A stretch of DNA of 64,000 bases from Avena insularis (GCA_023614405.1 CM042685.1:189754257-189818256); one strand, 5' to 3'. Shown: positions 1 through 11,621, counted from the first letter of the stretch. Translations and numbers: made by a program. Notes: generated by a model not told the origin, from the sequence alone.

Positions 1-1829
1 TTGGAGTACACCCGAAATGATGTGCTTGTACAACTCGCCATTGATGATTGTGAAGGACTTGGACCGGCGAGATATGCGTCGGGCATCTGTCGGGTCATCA
101 AGTAGTTCCCTGTCTATCAGGTACCTAAGGTACGGTCGTGTCCATGTTTCTTTGACTTCCATGACCTGCATCAGATTGGCCACTGCGACCTCTGTGTCGA
201 GTTTTTCGGGTCCTTCCTGTCCGTCGGGTAGCACATCCCCCGAGTGTTCTGCTTCTTCGGGTGATCCCTTGGGGAATTTGCTTTTGATGGATGGCACGCA
301 AATCTGTTCGAGGAACACACCTGGTGGCACCTGTGCGCAGGTGGAGCCGATGTTGGTGAGTCGGTCGGCTCTTCGTTGCTTTCTCTCCCAACGTGCCGAA
401 GCTCGTAGCTGTCAAAGTCTCCTTCGAGTGTGTTGTAGAGTGTGCGGTACGCAATCATGTTGGCGGTGTGTGCGTCGCACTCGTTCATCGTCTGCTGGAC
501 GACGAGGTTCGAGTCGCCGTAGATGACCAGGCGCGTCGCGCCGCAGATCTTGGCCATCCTCATCCCGTGGATGAGGGCCTCGTATTCGGCTTCGTTGTTG
601 GAAGCTCGAAATTTCATTCGGAGGACGTACTTCATCTTGTCGCCCTGCGAGGAGGTCAGTATGACTCCGGCTCCTACTCCAGCTTCGCGCTTGGAGACAT
701 CGAAGTGCATTGTCCATGACTGCGTCATGTCCGGAATGTTCGGTAGCTGCAGTTCCATCCAGTGGACTAGGAAATCCGGTAGGACCTGCGACTTGATCAT
801 ATGGCGCTTCTCGTAGATTATGTCCAGGGGACAGCTCGATACCCCACAGGGCCACGCGTCCTGTGGCCTCCGGGTTGTTCAGGATGCTGTTCAGGGGTGC
901 TTCGTTGACTACCATCACCTGATGCTCCTGGAAGTAGTGGCTCAGCCGACAAGCCGTCATGAACATGCCGTAGGCGAGTTTCTAGTAGTGAGGATACCTC
1001 TGCTTTGTTGGTGTCAATACCTCGCTGAGGTAGTAGATTGGGCGTTGGACCCCATGGGTTTTGCCTTCTTCAGGTCGCTCGACCACCAGTACGGTGCTTA
1101 CCACCTGGTGTGTGGCTGCTATGTATAGCAGTAAAGGCTCGCGTTCCTTTGGCGTGACCAGGACAGGCGAGGTGGAGAGCAGCCGCTTCAGGTCTTCGAA
1201 TGCATCGTCTGCTTCCGGCGTCCACTCGAATTTGTCTGACTTGCGTAGCAGCTGATAGAAAGTCAGGGCCTTTTCGCCCATGCGGATGATGAACCTGCTC
1301 AACGCTGTGATTCGTCCTGCGAGCTGTTGGACGCCTTTGAGGTTCTTCGGCTTCTCCATGGATATTATGGCCTGGATTTTCTTTGGGTTTGCCTCGATCC
1401 CTAGTTGGGAGATGAAGTATCCTAGCAGTTGACCAGATGGGACGCCGAAGGCGCACCTTTTTGGATTTAGCTTGATCTTTTATCGATCAAGGTTGTCAAA
1501 CGTCTCGCGGAGATCGTCGATCAGTGTTGTGGCCTCCCTTGTTTTTATTACTATGTCATCGACATAGACCTGTATGTTGCGGCCAATTTGGTTCTTCAGG
1601 CATGCCTGCATGCATCGCTAGTACGTGGCACCTGCGTTCTTCAGCCCGAAGGGCATTGTGTTATAACAGAACACTCTGAACAACGTGATGAACGCCATTT
1701 TCTCCTGATCTTCGAATTTTAGTCGAAACTAGTTGTAGCCTAAATAGGCGTCGAGGAAGGAGAGCTTCTTGCATCCTGCAGTCGAATCGATGATCTGATC
1801 GATCCGAGGGAGAGGGAAGTGGTCCTTCG
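1..1829 (-). pseudogene. Gypsy A pol, C-terminal RT, RNase H and integrase start (broken)
   Basis: Minus-strand fragments encode, in order, the RT palm with an intact YVDD motif (about 1555-1580), the RT connection, and an RNase H region (about 1360-170) with the start MHFDVSK and the later YGDSNLV segment typical of plant Gypsy RNase H. The start of the integrase H2C2 region lies at the left edge. Reading frame changes near 970 and 830 and in-frame stops show that it is dead. It matches the pol of the element at 59760-62770 segment by segment, and is cut at 1829/1830 by a solo LTR; the N-terminal half of RT resumes at 3555. Confidence 0.85.
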
Positions 1830-3554
1830 TGTTGGAATTATGCCCTAGAGGCAATAATAAAGATGTTATTATTATAATTCTTGTTCATGATAAAGTTTAT
1901 ATTCCATGCTAGAATTGTATTAAGCGGAAACTTTGATACTTGTGTGGTTTATGAACAACACCGTGTCCCTAGTACGCCTCTATGGACTAGCTCATTGATT
2001 AATGAAGGTTAAGGTTTCCTAGCCATAGACATGAGTTGTCGATTAATAATGAGATCATGTCATTAGGAGAATGATATGATGGACAGACCCAAATTAAGCA
2101 GAGCAATTAGATCGTGTCATCGTGTTCATCTTTGTGAAGCTTTTCCTATGTCAAGTATTGTATTCCTTAGACCATGAGATAATACAACTCCCTGGTATTG
2201 GAAGAAAGCTTTGAGGTCATCAAACGTCATCCTATGTGAGTGTGATCATAAAGGTGTCTCTCAGGTGATCGGAAAGTACTTGTTGGGTTGTATGTATCGA
2301 GATGGAATTTGTCCCTCCCGAGTCGGAGAGATATACTTCGGGCCCACTCGGTAATCGATATCAACACCGCTTGCAAGCACGTGGTTAAGGAGTTAATCAC
2401 AAAGTGATATCGGATTACAGAACGAGTAAAGTACTTGCTGTGAACAAGATTGAACTAGGTATGCAGATACCAACGATCGAATCTCAGGCAAGTAAAATAT
2501 CGCGTGACAAAGGGAATATAAATATGGGATTAATTGAATCCTGGCATCGTGGTTCATCCGATATGATCATCGATGAATATGTGGGAGCCAATATGGGTTT
2601 CTAGATCCCGCTGTTGATTATTGATAGAAGATCATGTCTGCATATTCTCGAACCCGTAGGGTCACACACTTAACGTGCATCGAAGCTAGGATAGAATGGA
2701 TAATTGGTTTATGAGTTTTTTCGGAGTCTCGGATGAGACCCAGGACATCACGAGAGGTTCCGGAATGGTCCGGAGAATAAGATTCATATAAAGGAAAGCA
2801 GTTTTTGGATTTTGGAATCGTTTCGGAGTTTATCGGTATTGTACCGGAAGGTTCTAGAAGGTTCCGGAGTGGGACCAACGTGGGCCCACTTGTCGGTGGC
2901 CTGCGTGGGCCTAAGGGGAAGTGCCCTAGCCACTTTGGGCCAGGGGCACAAGGCCCCTAAGGCCCAGCCGGCCAGCCCTTAGGGGAAACCCTAAGGGAGA
3001 CCTTCTAGAAGAGGGGGGGGAAGACTTGCCCCCACTCCACCCCTTGGGCCGCCGCCCTAGGGCTTGGAGGAGGGGTCAAGGGGGCCGGCCAGCCCCATAT
3101 ATAAGGAGGGCAGGGGCACACCCTCCCCCTAACTCCAACCCTAGCCGCCAACTGCTGCCCCTCCACCTCTCTTTCTCTCCCGACTGCGCGTAGGCGAAGC
3201 CCTGCCGCAGAAACTCTCCACCATAAGCACCACGTCGTCGTTCTGAAGATCCAATATATCTCTCCACCATACTTGCTGGACCAAGGAAAGGAGGAGACGT
3301 CTCTGCACCGTACGTGTGCATCTCTTGGAGGCGCCGCCACTTGCGGCGTAGGATCGGATCGGATCGCGAGGAGGAGACGGCGAGTACGACTACGTCAACC
3401 ACATTCTGTTGAACGTTTCTGTTGTGAGATTTCTTCAAGGGTATGAAGATATCATCAATCTCTCTTGGTTGATTACATCTCCTAGATTAGATCTTGGCTT
3501 TCTTGTTCGCATCCGTAAGAATTTTTTTGATTTACTATGCTGCGAAACCCTTCA
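1830..3554 (+). mobile_element. Solo LTR, Angela/BARE-like Copia
   Basis: A 1725-bp insertion starts TGTTGGAATTATGCCCTAG, a start typical of Angela/WIS/BARE Copia LTRs, and ends ...CCCTTCA. It has the TG..CA termini of an LTR and no internal coding region. The 5-bp target duplication CTTCG is present on both sides (1825-1829 and 3555-3559). Removing the insertion restores the RT reading of element A (LNKHCPK before, DHFPLPRID after), which the related copy at about 62490 confirms. A TATA-like box (atatataagg, 3097-3106) lies in the LTR. Intra-element LTR recombination best explains a solo LTR with an intact target duplication. Confidence 0.93.
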
Positions 3555-4830
3555 CTTCGGGCAGTGCTTGTTCAGCGATGTGAAGTCCACGCACATCCGC
3601 AGGATGTTCGTGTCCTTTTTGGGGACCATCACGGTGTTGGCGAGCCACTCGCTTTCCTTGATCTCCCTGATGAAGTTAGCATAGTTCAGTCTATTGACTT
3701 TGACTCTGATGGCTTCGGCCCGTGGCCCAGACAATCGTCGGATGGATTGTTTGACGGGCTTGGTATCTAGGAACACATTGAGTGCGTGCTCGGTGAATTC
3801 CCTAGGAACTCCTGGCATGTCCACAGGACACCAGGCGAAGATTTCCCAGCGCTCATGGAGGAATTCGACGAGCGCGCTTTCCTATGCGGGTCTGAGGTCA
3901 TTGGCGATCAGCGCCGTCTTGGAGGCGTCCGTCAGGTGGACCTGCACCTTCTTTGTGTTGACTATGGAGTAGAACGACATGTCGGGTGCATTTTGCCTCG
4001 AGACTGGGGGTGCCCCATTGTCCGTCACTTCTCGGAGCCTTGTGAGTTCCTCCTGCATGCCGAATGACTTGGAGATTCTGTTGAAGTCCCTGTCGCAGTG
4101 GTCCGATCGGGTGAAGCTCCCGTGGACAGTGATGACGCCCCTGGGTCCTGGCATCTTGAGTAGCAGGTAGGCGTAATGCGGTACTGCCAGGAACCTTGCG
4201 AATGCCACGCGTCCGAGGATGGCGTGGTATTGTGATGGCTAGTCCACCACTTCGAACTCGAGTAGTTCTCACCAAAAGTTGTCGGGCTGGCCGAAGATGA
4301 CGTCGAGCCATATCTTTCCCAGGGGAAATATGCCCTTCCCTGGGATGATGCCGTGGAACGTTGTGTCGGATTGTTCCAGGCTGCACAGCGGGATCCGCAT
4401 TGCTGCTAAGGTGCTAGAGAACATCAGGTTGATGCCGCTGCCGCCGTCCATGAAGACACGGCTCATATTGAACCCTCCGATCTATGCCTTGAGCACCAGG
4501 GTAGCATGAGCTGGGCGAGGGATTTGGCGGGGGTGATCCGAGTGGATGAACATGATGCAGGACTCCGAACCGCTAAGGTACTCAGGGATGGCTGGTGGAG
4601 TAGTCACGGCCAAGCTGACTTGGCGGGTAATTTTCTTTTGCACCCTGTTTGTTGGGCGCCCTTTTCGGATCATCAGTGATCCTTTCGGTGCGGGATACCC
4701 ATGCCCACCGTTATTCTGCGCGGGTGCGATTGGGTGATTCGAAGGTCCCGCAGGTGGTGGTGGAGGAGCTCCGTGTGCGATCTCACCTGGTGCGGGTGCG
4801 TTCCTGTACCAAGGGTTCGGGGCTTGTTGC
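3555..4830 (-). pseudogene. Gypsy A protease and N-terminal RT (broken)
   Basis: Minus-strand fragments encode a retropepsin-like region (about 4269-4466) with the active-site-like segment MDGGSGINL, then a linker, then the RT fingers (about 3555-3824) with ESEWLANTVMVPKK and RMCVDFTSLN, as expected for plant Gypsy RT. Upstream, at 4482-4835, lies the proline-rich end of gag (QKKITRQ...IPEYLSGSESC). Frame changes at about 4470 and 4210 and stops near 3880 break it. DGGS rather than D(S/T)G is also seen in the sister copy at about 63330, so it may be a family trait and not a new mutation. Confidence 0.8.
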
Positions 4831-4835
4831 CTCAT

Positions 4836-7039
4836 CTAAGACATGCTCTCGCTGAGTTTCTGGAACTCGCGGCAGTCCTTGAGCATGTGGCTTGCCTTAT
4901 TTTTACCATCCTGCTTGTCGATGTAGAAGTGGATGGTGCATGGACCCGACAATTTGTCGTATGCCGAGGGTCCATCATCGCGGCCGCGGCGCTGCCATGA
5001 CTGCGTTGGGCGTCGTTCGTCGTGGAAGTTGTTTCCGTGATATCCGCCACTGCTGTGGTTGCCTTCGCTTCGGCGGTCGGCGTAGCCGGCCGCGACCATG
5101 TCGGGTCTGTCGCAATCGTCGTAGACGTGCGATCTTCTCTTGCTACGGCGTTCACGTCAACGGCCGTAGTCATCTTCCTCCTCCGAGTGCGCTCGATTGA
5201 CGGAGTCCTCGCCATCTGCCCACCTATTGGCGATGTCCATGAGGTGGTCTAGTGTCTTGGGCTTGACGCGCCCAAGTTATTCCTTGAAGTCCTGGCGTTT
5301 GATGCCATCCTTGAAGGCGTCGATCGCTCTCTTCTCAGAGATGTGTGTCGTGGAGTTTTTGGTGTTGGACCAGCATAGTATGTACGAGCGAATGGATTTG
5401 CCCGTTCGTTGGGTGTAGGCCCGTAGCTCCTCGATCGAGGCTGGCCTCTTGCTGGTGCCCTTGAAGTTTCGGATGAAACGGTACGCCAGTTCCTCCCAGC
5501 TTCGGATGGATCCCGAGGATAGGCTGCTGAGCCAGATCCGGGTTGCGCCTGTCAGCTGCAGCTGAAGGCATTGCAGGGCGGTGTTCTTGTTTCTGTCGTG
5601 TAGCTTGATGGACGACAGGTGGTCGCTGAGCCACGCCTTACGATCTTGCGTGCCGTCGAACTTCGGAGTATTCGAAGGAAGCTTGAAGTTCCGTGGCATC
5701 CGTGTCTGCCGAATGGATCTGCTGAAGCATCGGGCTCCGTAGAGTTCTCCTTTGTCATCGATTTCATCGGACTCGGACAAGCATACATGCTTGGCGCGTG
5801 CCTTGTCGATCTTCCGTTGGGTGAGCTTGCTTCGAGCGTCATAGTCGCGGCTGCGACGCCATGAGCTCTTGTGCCACCGAGGCAGGTCATGTTCTTCCTC
5901 GTCGGATGAGGGTGTAGGACTACGGTTGAACCTGACCATAGCCTTCTTTTTTGGCTCCTCAGGTACTTCTCTGTGGAGCGCAGCTCCCACGAGTCCGAGC
6001 CCGGCCAATGCGGAGTTGTGCATGGCCCTCTTCGGGTCCCCCACCGAAGGTGGATGGGACGCGAGGTATGTGGTGGCTGCCATGATCGCAGCTTGCAGCG
6101 TCTTCGGGATGACGTTGCCGTTGGCATCCATCTCCATGAAGGATGTGTTGAGGGTTCGGGTCACCTCACGACGCGCGGCGGGGTCCATGTTCTATACGCG
6201 AGAATGGTGCTTGTTGAAGTGGTTGCCGTGCGAGCTGGAGCCGCCCATGGCAGAGAGCGCAGCTCGCCGTCCTCTAGACTCCGAGGCTGCTTGCTTGCGC
6301 TTGTCAAGCACTTCTTGCATCGTCACCTGTTTCTTTTGCTCTTCGACGAGGAGCAGGTGGTATGCCATCAGTAGGTCCCGTGAGGCACCCACAGGAAGGA
6401 TCTTGTTGCCTGCCATGGCTTCGCGTGCTTGAGCCCATCCTTCCTCTATGAGGTGGATTATCTGATTGGGATCGGTGTCCTCCTCGTTGGGCGGGGGACT
6501 AGTTTCTCCTGTTCTTGCCGTTTCTACCCTGCGGGTTGGGTGGCGGGTTGTGTTCCTGATCCGCGTCGCTCTGGATGACTGCGGGTTGTGTTCCTGATCG
6601 GATCGCTGCTGCCGCAGCTTTTGGATCCGGAACCGTAGGTCCCTTCCTCCGATGGTGGATCGCACAGATCTGAGTTGCGGTTGTTGCTATCATAGGACTC
6701 ATCTATCGATGGCGATGTGCGTAGCACGGGATGCGGAGCCCATGAAGTGGGCCTGATCGATGGCAGGGGCACCGGCTCTAGGAGGCGAAGAGTGCCGATC
6801 TTTCCCACCTGGAAGCAGAAGCTCCCGAACAGGATCTCGAGCCCGTCGCCAACGGGCTCGAAGTCCTTCAGAGTGGCTGGCGAGTGGGCGGTGAAGTCGA
6901 AAGCGCCGAAGAGGAGATGGCTCTCCGTCGCCGAGGAGTTGTAGATCACTTTGGTTGGGACCGTCACGATCGCACAATAAGCTCCCCCAGTTCCCACAGA
7001 CGGCGCCAATTGACGAGGTTTAATCTCGTCAATGCCCAT
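4836..7039 (-). pseudogene. Gypsy A gag (broken)
   Basis: Three minus-strand open stretches make up a former gag. The first (7039-6524) starts with an ATG inside the LTR and reads through the primer binding site as RQLAPSVGT. The second is 6665-6192. The third (6188-5277) contains a capsid-like region with MPRNFKLPSNTPKFDGT, WLSSL and AYRFIRNFKGTSKRPASIEEL, the Retrotrans_gag pattern. A C-terminal part (5099-4836) holds a Cys/His-containing segment (CTIHFYIDKQDGKNKASHML, then KDC) that resembles the degenerate zinc-binding region of grass Gypsy gags. Stops separate the parts, for example between the second and third, where the reading is otherwise continuous. Confidence 0.78.
6990..7008 (-). 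other. Primer binding site of Gypsy A
   Basis: Two bases beyond the inner LTR end the minus strand reads TGGCGCCGTCTGTGGGAAC. A TGGCGCC start next to the 5' LTR is typical of tRNA primer binding sites in plant Gypsy elements. The exact tRNA was not identified. Confidence 0.8.
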
Positions 7040-7509
7040 TGTGATGATCTTGGGTTTTGGATAAGATGGGGATGCTGGAGATCGCGGAACGGTTAGCAAA
7101 CAAGCAACACGGGGACACGAGGTTTACCTAGGTTCAGGCCCCCGGAGGGAAAACCCTACTCCTGCTTGTCTGCTCTTGATTATGGCGGAACCGAAGGTTA
7201 CAGGGGTGCGCAGATGCAACCTGGCGTGGAGGTGTGTATGCGGTGGTATGAAGTGCCCTCCTCGTCGTGCCCTCCTAGCCTTTATATAGAGATAGGCAGG
7301 TCCCAGGCACCAATCAAGTCGGTTACAAGTTTTAGGGTTTGCCCTTTTGAATATTCTATCTATTCTAGTCTTGCTCTCCAAGGATCCGAAGGCATCATTG
7401 GCCCTGGCCACCAGAAAGTCTTCATGGGCTGGCGCATATTCTTCATGGGCCTTCCCTGGGATGGGCTAGGTATGCTAAGATCGTGTACCCATAGGGTATA
7501 ACCATGTCA
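7011..7509 (-). repeat. 5' LTR of Gypsy A
   Basis: A 499-bp repeat, TGACGAGG...CCATGTCA on the plus strand, matches 53868-54360 over its whole length with scattered changes and small deletions. Its termini are inverted (TGAC..GTCA). A TATA-like box (tttatataga, 7281-7290, read on the minus strand) is a likely promoter. Its inner end carries a hairpin (GACGAG, 7-base loop, CTCGTC, 7012-7030). The gag ATG (7037-7039) lies inside it. The other LTR of this copy is off the left edge, so target duplication cannot be tested. Confidence 0.9.
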
Positions 7510-8080
7510 CACTTTGCTTAAAGCAGTTGTCTGTTGCTTGCAACTTAATACTGGAGGGGGTTCAGATGATAACCTGAAGGTGGACTTCTAGTCATAGACG
7601 CAGTTGGATTACGGTCTATGTATATTGTTGTATTGCTCAATCAACTTCATAGGATCTTTCTGGCTAGTAATTGCATTGTTATGCCTTGCTCAGTTCCTGT
7701 CAATTGCCCCGCTATAATTTGTTTACCCATCATGCCATGTTGTTTATCTAAGGAGAGCACCTGTAGTGAACTATGGACCCCGGTCCAATCTTTACCATTG
7801 ATACATCTTCCAGTGTTACTTGTTTACTTGCTGCAAACCATTTCCTTCTAGACCATACGTTTAATCTTTTTTTACAGCAAACCGGTGAGCTTGACAACCT
7901 CACTAATTCGTTGGGGCAATGTCTTGAGTTTGTGTTGTGTAGGTCTGCATGTTGCCAGCAACACCTGTGTGACGTTTCCTTCCTCCTACTGGTTCGATAA
8001 CCTCGGTTTCTTACTAAGGGAAACTTGCTGCTGTTGGGGTTTCCAACGAAGCGTTCCATGAAAAGTATTGGGCGCCATCA
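7510..8080 (+). repeat. LTR-like fragment, possibly Athila-type Gypsy
   Basis: No coding region is seen. The sequence resembles, from memory, the second half of LTRs of Athila-like wheat elements: a 'tactggttcgataacctcgg' stretch, then 'gggaaacttgctgctg', then 'tttccaacg' and a TTGGGCGCC-like site at about 8075. That site could be a decayed primer binding site. It shares nothing with the neighbouring Gypsy A LTR or with the B antisense gene. It may instead be the remains of the 3' LTR of remnant B. The call is tentative and would need a search of a Triticeae repeat library. Confidence 0.4.
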
Positions 8081-8149
8081 ATGATGCCCCTCCAATAGCG
8101 AGCACACAAGATGTCCTACTATTCCGGGCGCCTCGACCCGACTCGGCTC

Positions 8150-10253
8150 TCCCACCGTGATCCCCCTTCGCTAACCTTTACGAATGGGTGTGGATGATTA
8201 CCAAGAAGAAGATCAAGGCCGACTGGCGCTTTGGTCTGGCTCCTTATACGCACGAGAATCGTGGCCCCGGGTAAGTGTGACTTGCCCCTTTTCTTGATTT
8301 TCTTTCGTTCTTGCTTTACCCGGCACCATCGCTTGATCCGGCTCTTACTTGTTTCCTCTTTCGCAAACTTTCCCTTGCATCATCCAGGAAGAGGGTGAGG
8401 AGCCCCTCCAGGTCTTCACCGCTGACCTCTCCGAGCCACGCCCGCGTCGGACCGGCAGCGAGGGCTCAGACGGCAAGGAGGGCTTCTTCCCCAGCCGGAC
8501 TGACGAGGCGGTGGACGACCCGCACGATCCCGTATCAGAGGAGAGAGATGGCACCGCGCTTCCTGAGCCGACGCGGAAGTGCGCCGGTGAGGGGTCCTCG
8601 AGCAGCGCTGCTGCCACCAAGGATCCGGCTGCGAAGCGCAACCGGGTGGGGGTTCCTCTGCGCCCCGACCGGGCTACGGGTAGCCGGAAGAGGTCCGCGC
8701 ATGTGGTGCAGGGGTAGGTTTTCATGTGTTTTCCTTTTCTTGCGCCTGATTTCATTCTTGCCTTTTCTTGACTTTGCTCTTCTCTCGCAGGTCTCTTCTC
8801 TCTTTTGCTGCGAGCCCGTCTTGCAGTGCTTCGCTGCCTCGCGATCCTATAGCCCAGCCGGATGCCCCCTCGACGGTTGCGCCGCCCCCACGACCGAGAA
8901 CATGTCCCCGCCAGAGCCGGTGGTCATGGTCCAGCTGACTCCCGCCGCGCCCGAGCGTGCGGCGAGTCAGCCGGACGCGACTTCCAGCCCAGGTGGGGGC
9001 TCATCAGCCGGCGCAGGAGGCTCGCGCGCCGGCAAGGAGACGGTGGTGGTGGAGGACATTGACTCTGACGAGGAGGCGACGGTGCAGTGGCAGGTGGCCG
9101 CCCGCGATGCCCCTGCCGCCCTAGTCGGACCCTTGGCGCCGCTTCCCATAGAGGCAGGGTCTTCTCTACAAGCCCTTGAGGTGAACCTCAAGGCCGGGCT
9201 CAAGGAATGCCGGCAGCTTCAAGCGACGGTTGACGGTGCCAACGAGTCCGCCGCGACGAAGCTGGCAACGGTGCGGGGGACCGCGAGGAGTAACTCTCCC
9301 GTCCTGCATTTTCACTTGCTTTTTTCTCACTTGCTTTTTTCTTTTGGATACATTCTCACTTGCTTTTTTCTTCTTTGTTGCAACCATTCTTGTCTGCGCC
9401 CAGCGCGAGATTGACCAGCTGAAGCACTCTAACGGGTGCCTCAGCTGGGATAACTCCGCCCTCCGGTTGCAGAATAAGGAATGGCACTCCCGGGTAAACC
9501 AGCTGGAGGCCACCCTCAAGGAGCGGGACGAAGCCCTCGCCAGCCGGGCCACCGCCTTCGACCTCCTGGATAAGGAGGCCACCCAGCTGAAGGAGCACTC
9601 CGAGATCCTAGACGACGAGTTGTTGAAGATCGGTCATGTTTCCAAGGGTAAGTTCTCTGCCTTTTTTCCTTTCATTCCGTCCGACATCTTTTTGCCGGAT
9701 TGCCCTTTTGACTTGCCTCCTCTGAACACAAGGCTACTACCCCCAAGTAGATGCCCTTGCCTATGACCGAGTGCAATAGGTGGCACCGGGTGAGAAGGCC
9801 GTCGTCCGGGACTTGGTGGCACAGCTGGGGGAAGACGCCGTCAACCTGTGGAGCCGGCATCCACGACGTTATCTTCCCGGGGGAGCTCCTGCCGAAGACC
9901 ATGGGAGCCCTGACATCAAGCTGGGCGACGCGCCACGCACCATCGACTGGCTCAGCGACCTCGCCGCACGCGCGGGATCTGATATGGCCCTGGCCCTCAT
10001 GCTTTTGTGGTACAAGGATGCCCGGCTCGATAAGCTGGTGGACGACTTCCGAGCCGGCACGGATCTTCCCATCATGCGCCAGGCCAACCCCGGACTCTGC
10101 TCGGCCGCCATCACGATTTCCGGCTACGCCGACATCGACGAGGTGCTAACGGAGAGCGAGGGAAACGTAGGGCCAGATGGTGATGCGGAGGCGTCCTCCC
10201 AGCTGGGCGGGACCGGCTCGGCTCCTCCCCATAGCAAGGGTCCGACTGCCTGA
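8150..10253 (+). pseudogene. Antisense gene of Gypsy remnant B (PF04195-like C-terminal part)
   Basis: A multi-exon gene runs opposite to the pol remnant at 11622-12141. Likely exons are about 8150-8270 (MITKKKIKADWRFGLAP; donor gtaagt), 8388-8713, 8791-9270, 9404-9647 (strong coiled-coil, REIDQLKHSNGCL; donor gtaagt) and 9780-10253 (stop at 10251). All proposed introns have GT..AG ends and pyrimidine-rich 3' parts. The middle is acidic and low complexity (EDIDSDEEATVQ); the last exon is a helical domain (DLVAQLGEDAVNLWSRHP). The order acidic linker, coiled coil, helical tail is that of the antisense proteins in grass Tat-like Gypsy elements. Exon phases do not all agree (9647/9780 leads to a stop), so it is probably decayed. 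Function is unknown. Confidence 0.65.
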
Positions 10254-11621
10254 AGAAGAGGAAGACCTCAGGATGCCGGGCGTATTTGTAGATAGCTTTA
10301 TCTTTTGGTACTTGTGTTTTGAACAATCTGGATATGCAGGGGTTTCGTCCTCTGCCATTTAATTAACCATCTGGCTGGTTTGCCTTCGTGCACCAATTAT
10401 GTTTGTGCCTTATCTGACTAACTTATCTGACTGGTCCACTCCTACTGGCGTTATCTTTCTTTTTGTCTTGCGCTTTTTTACTTGCATTCTGCTACTTCTT
10501 CTGACCTGGCGACGATCTGCCGACTTGTTCACCTTTCCCTTTCACCTTGCCTTTCTGAGTGCCACTTGATTAGTCGGCTATACATATCTGGTCGTGCCTT
10601 GGACCTTTTTCTCTATTACTTTACTTATCTCTTTCTTTCTTTTCTCTTTCCATCTTTCTATCTTTCTCTCTTTCTTTCTTTCCTTGGCCAGCTAAGTACT
10701 CCTAGCCAGACGGGAGGGGCTGTGCTCTTGCCATAAAGGGTCTTGCCGCCTTGCTTTCTACCTGACTCCGTCTTTATCTGTCCGGTTAGTGCACCCCTCA
10801 GCCGGACGCCGCCTGCTTCCAGTGGGGGCGCCCAGCGCACCCACTGGGTGTAGCCCCCAAGATTCGGAGTGGCTACCGCAGGTAGGTGCTTCGAATCTTC
10901 CGTCTTTGATTTCCGGCTCGGTGCGATTTGTGCAAAAAGAAACACACAAAGATGATTTCTTATCAATATGTTGTCATGTTATACGTTAATTTTACTGTCC
11001 AACCAGAATTTCTCTTTTTCGAAAACTAGCTCGTGCTTTTCTGAACACTTAGTCACTTTCTCGTGCGCAATGTTGTTTATGCTGCACCTTGCCAGACAGC
11101 CGGGTTGCGGTTTGGAGTCAGAAACGAAGGGAGCTGATAATACATTTCCGCACGGTACTAGAGGCTTAGTATCCGGAAAATACGAACTAGGCACATGGCG
11201 AAAATGTTCGATCTGTCGCATCTTTCGTTGTTTTTCGTGTGGGATGCCTTCGGGCTTTTGCTCTTGCTAGTCGGACAGCCGGGTTACGGTCTATAGCTAA
11301 GACGAAGAGTGGGCCTCTAGCATCATCGCACACTACTCAGTCGGTTTATAGAATTGGCAGGGTGGGCCAACCGGCGAGCCCCCGCGGTTGGGGGTTGACG
11401 GAAGCTGAAAAAACGTCGCAGGGTTTAATCGAAAACGAATAACAACAGAATGTCTAGAAAGGAGCCCCCGAGCGCCAGCCGAGGTTCCATATCTTTCATT
11501 CATTCAGGGTTCTGGATACATAAACTGATTTTTGCGACTAAGTGTAAAACGATCGGAGCAGGTCTGCATTCCATGGCTGCTCCGTCTCCTCGTTCGACTT
11601 GTCCATCTTGTTCTTTCACGG
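10254..11621. other. Non-coding spacer of Gypsy remnant B
   Basis: No gene is supported in this 1.4-kb stretch between the convergent ends of the antisense gene and pol. It holds a pyrimidine-rich tract at about 10617-10686 (ctttctttcttttctctttcc and similar). Two copies of a roughly 35-base direct repeat start 'gacagccgggtt' (about 11096 and 11273). A 'gtagccccca' motif (10850) is the complement of the GGGGGCTAC motif repeated in other Gypsy elements here. Confidence 0.5.

Larger units (their letters stand above)
1..7509 (-). mobile_element. Ty3/Gypsy element A, 5' part (Tat-like lineage)
   Basis: This is a degenerate LTR retrotransposon read on the minus strand. From right to left it has a 5' LTR, a primer binding site, gag, protease, reverse transcriptase, RNase H and the start of integrase, which runs off the left window edge. 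It is the same family as the element at 53868-64000: LTR sequence and pol reading frames match throughout. Order PR-RT-RH-INT is that of Ty3/Gypsy. The Tat-like call rests on the antisense gene in the related right-hand copy and on the gag/protease style. A 1.7-kb foreign solo LTR interrupts RT. Stops and frameshifts are frequent, so the copy is not functional. Confidence 0.85.

Noticed and set aside
2404..2878. Short open frames within 1830-3554 as genes
   Set aside because: They lie inside a solo LTR with target duplications and have no protein motifs.
8311..9414. 367-codon plus-strand frame as a single-exon gene
   Set aside because: It reads through two clear introns with donor and acceptor sites; the frame of its first half (Arg/Ser-rich) differs from the acidic frame expected for exon 2.
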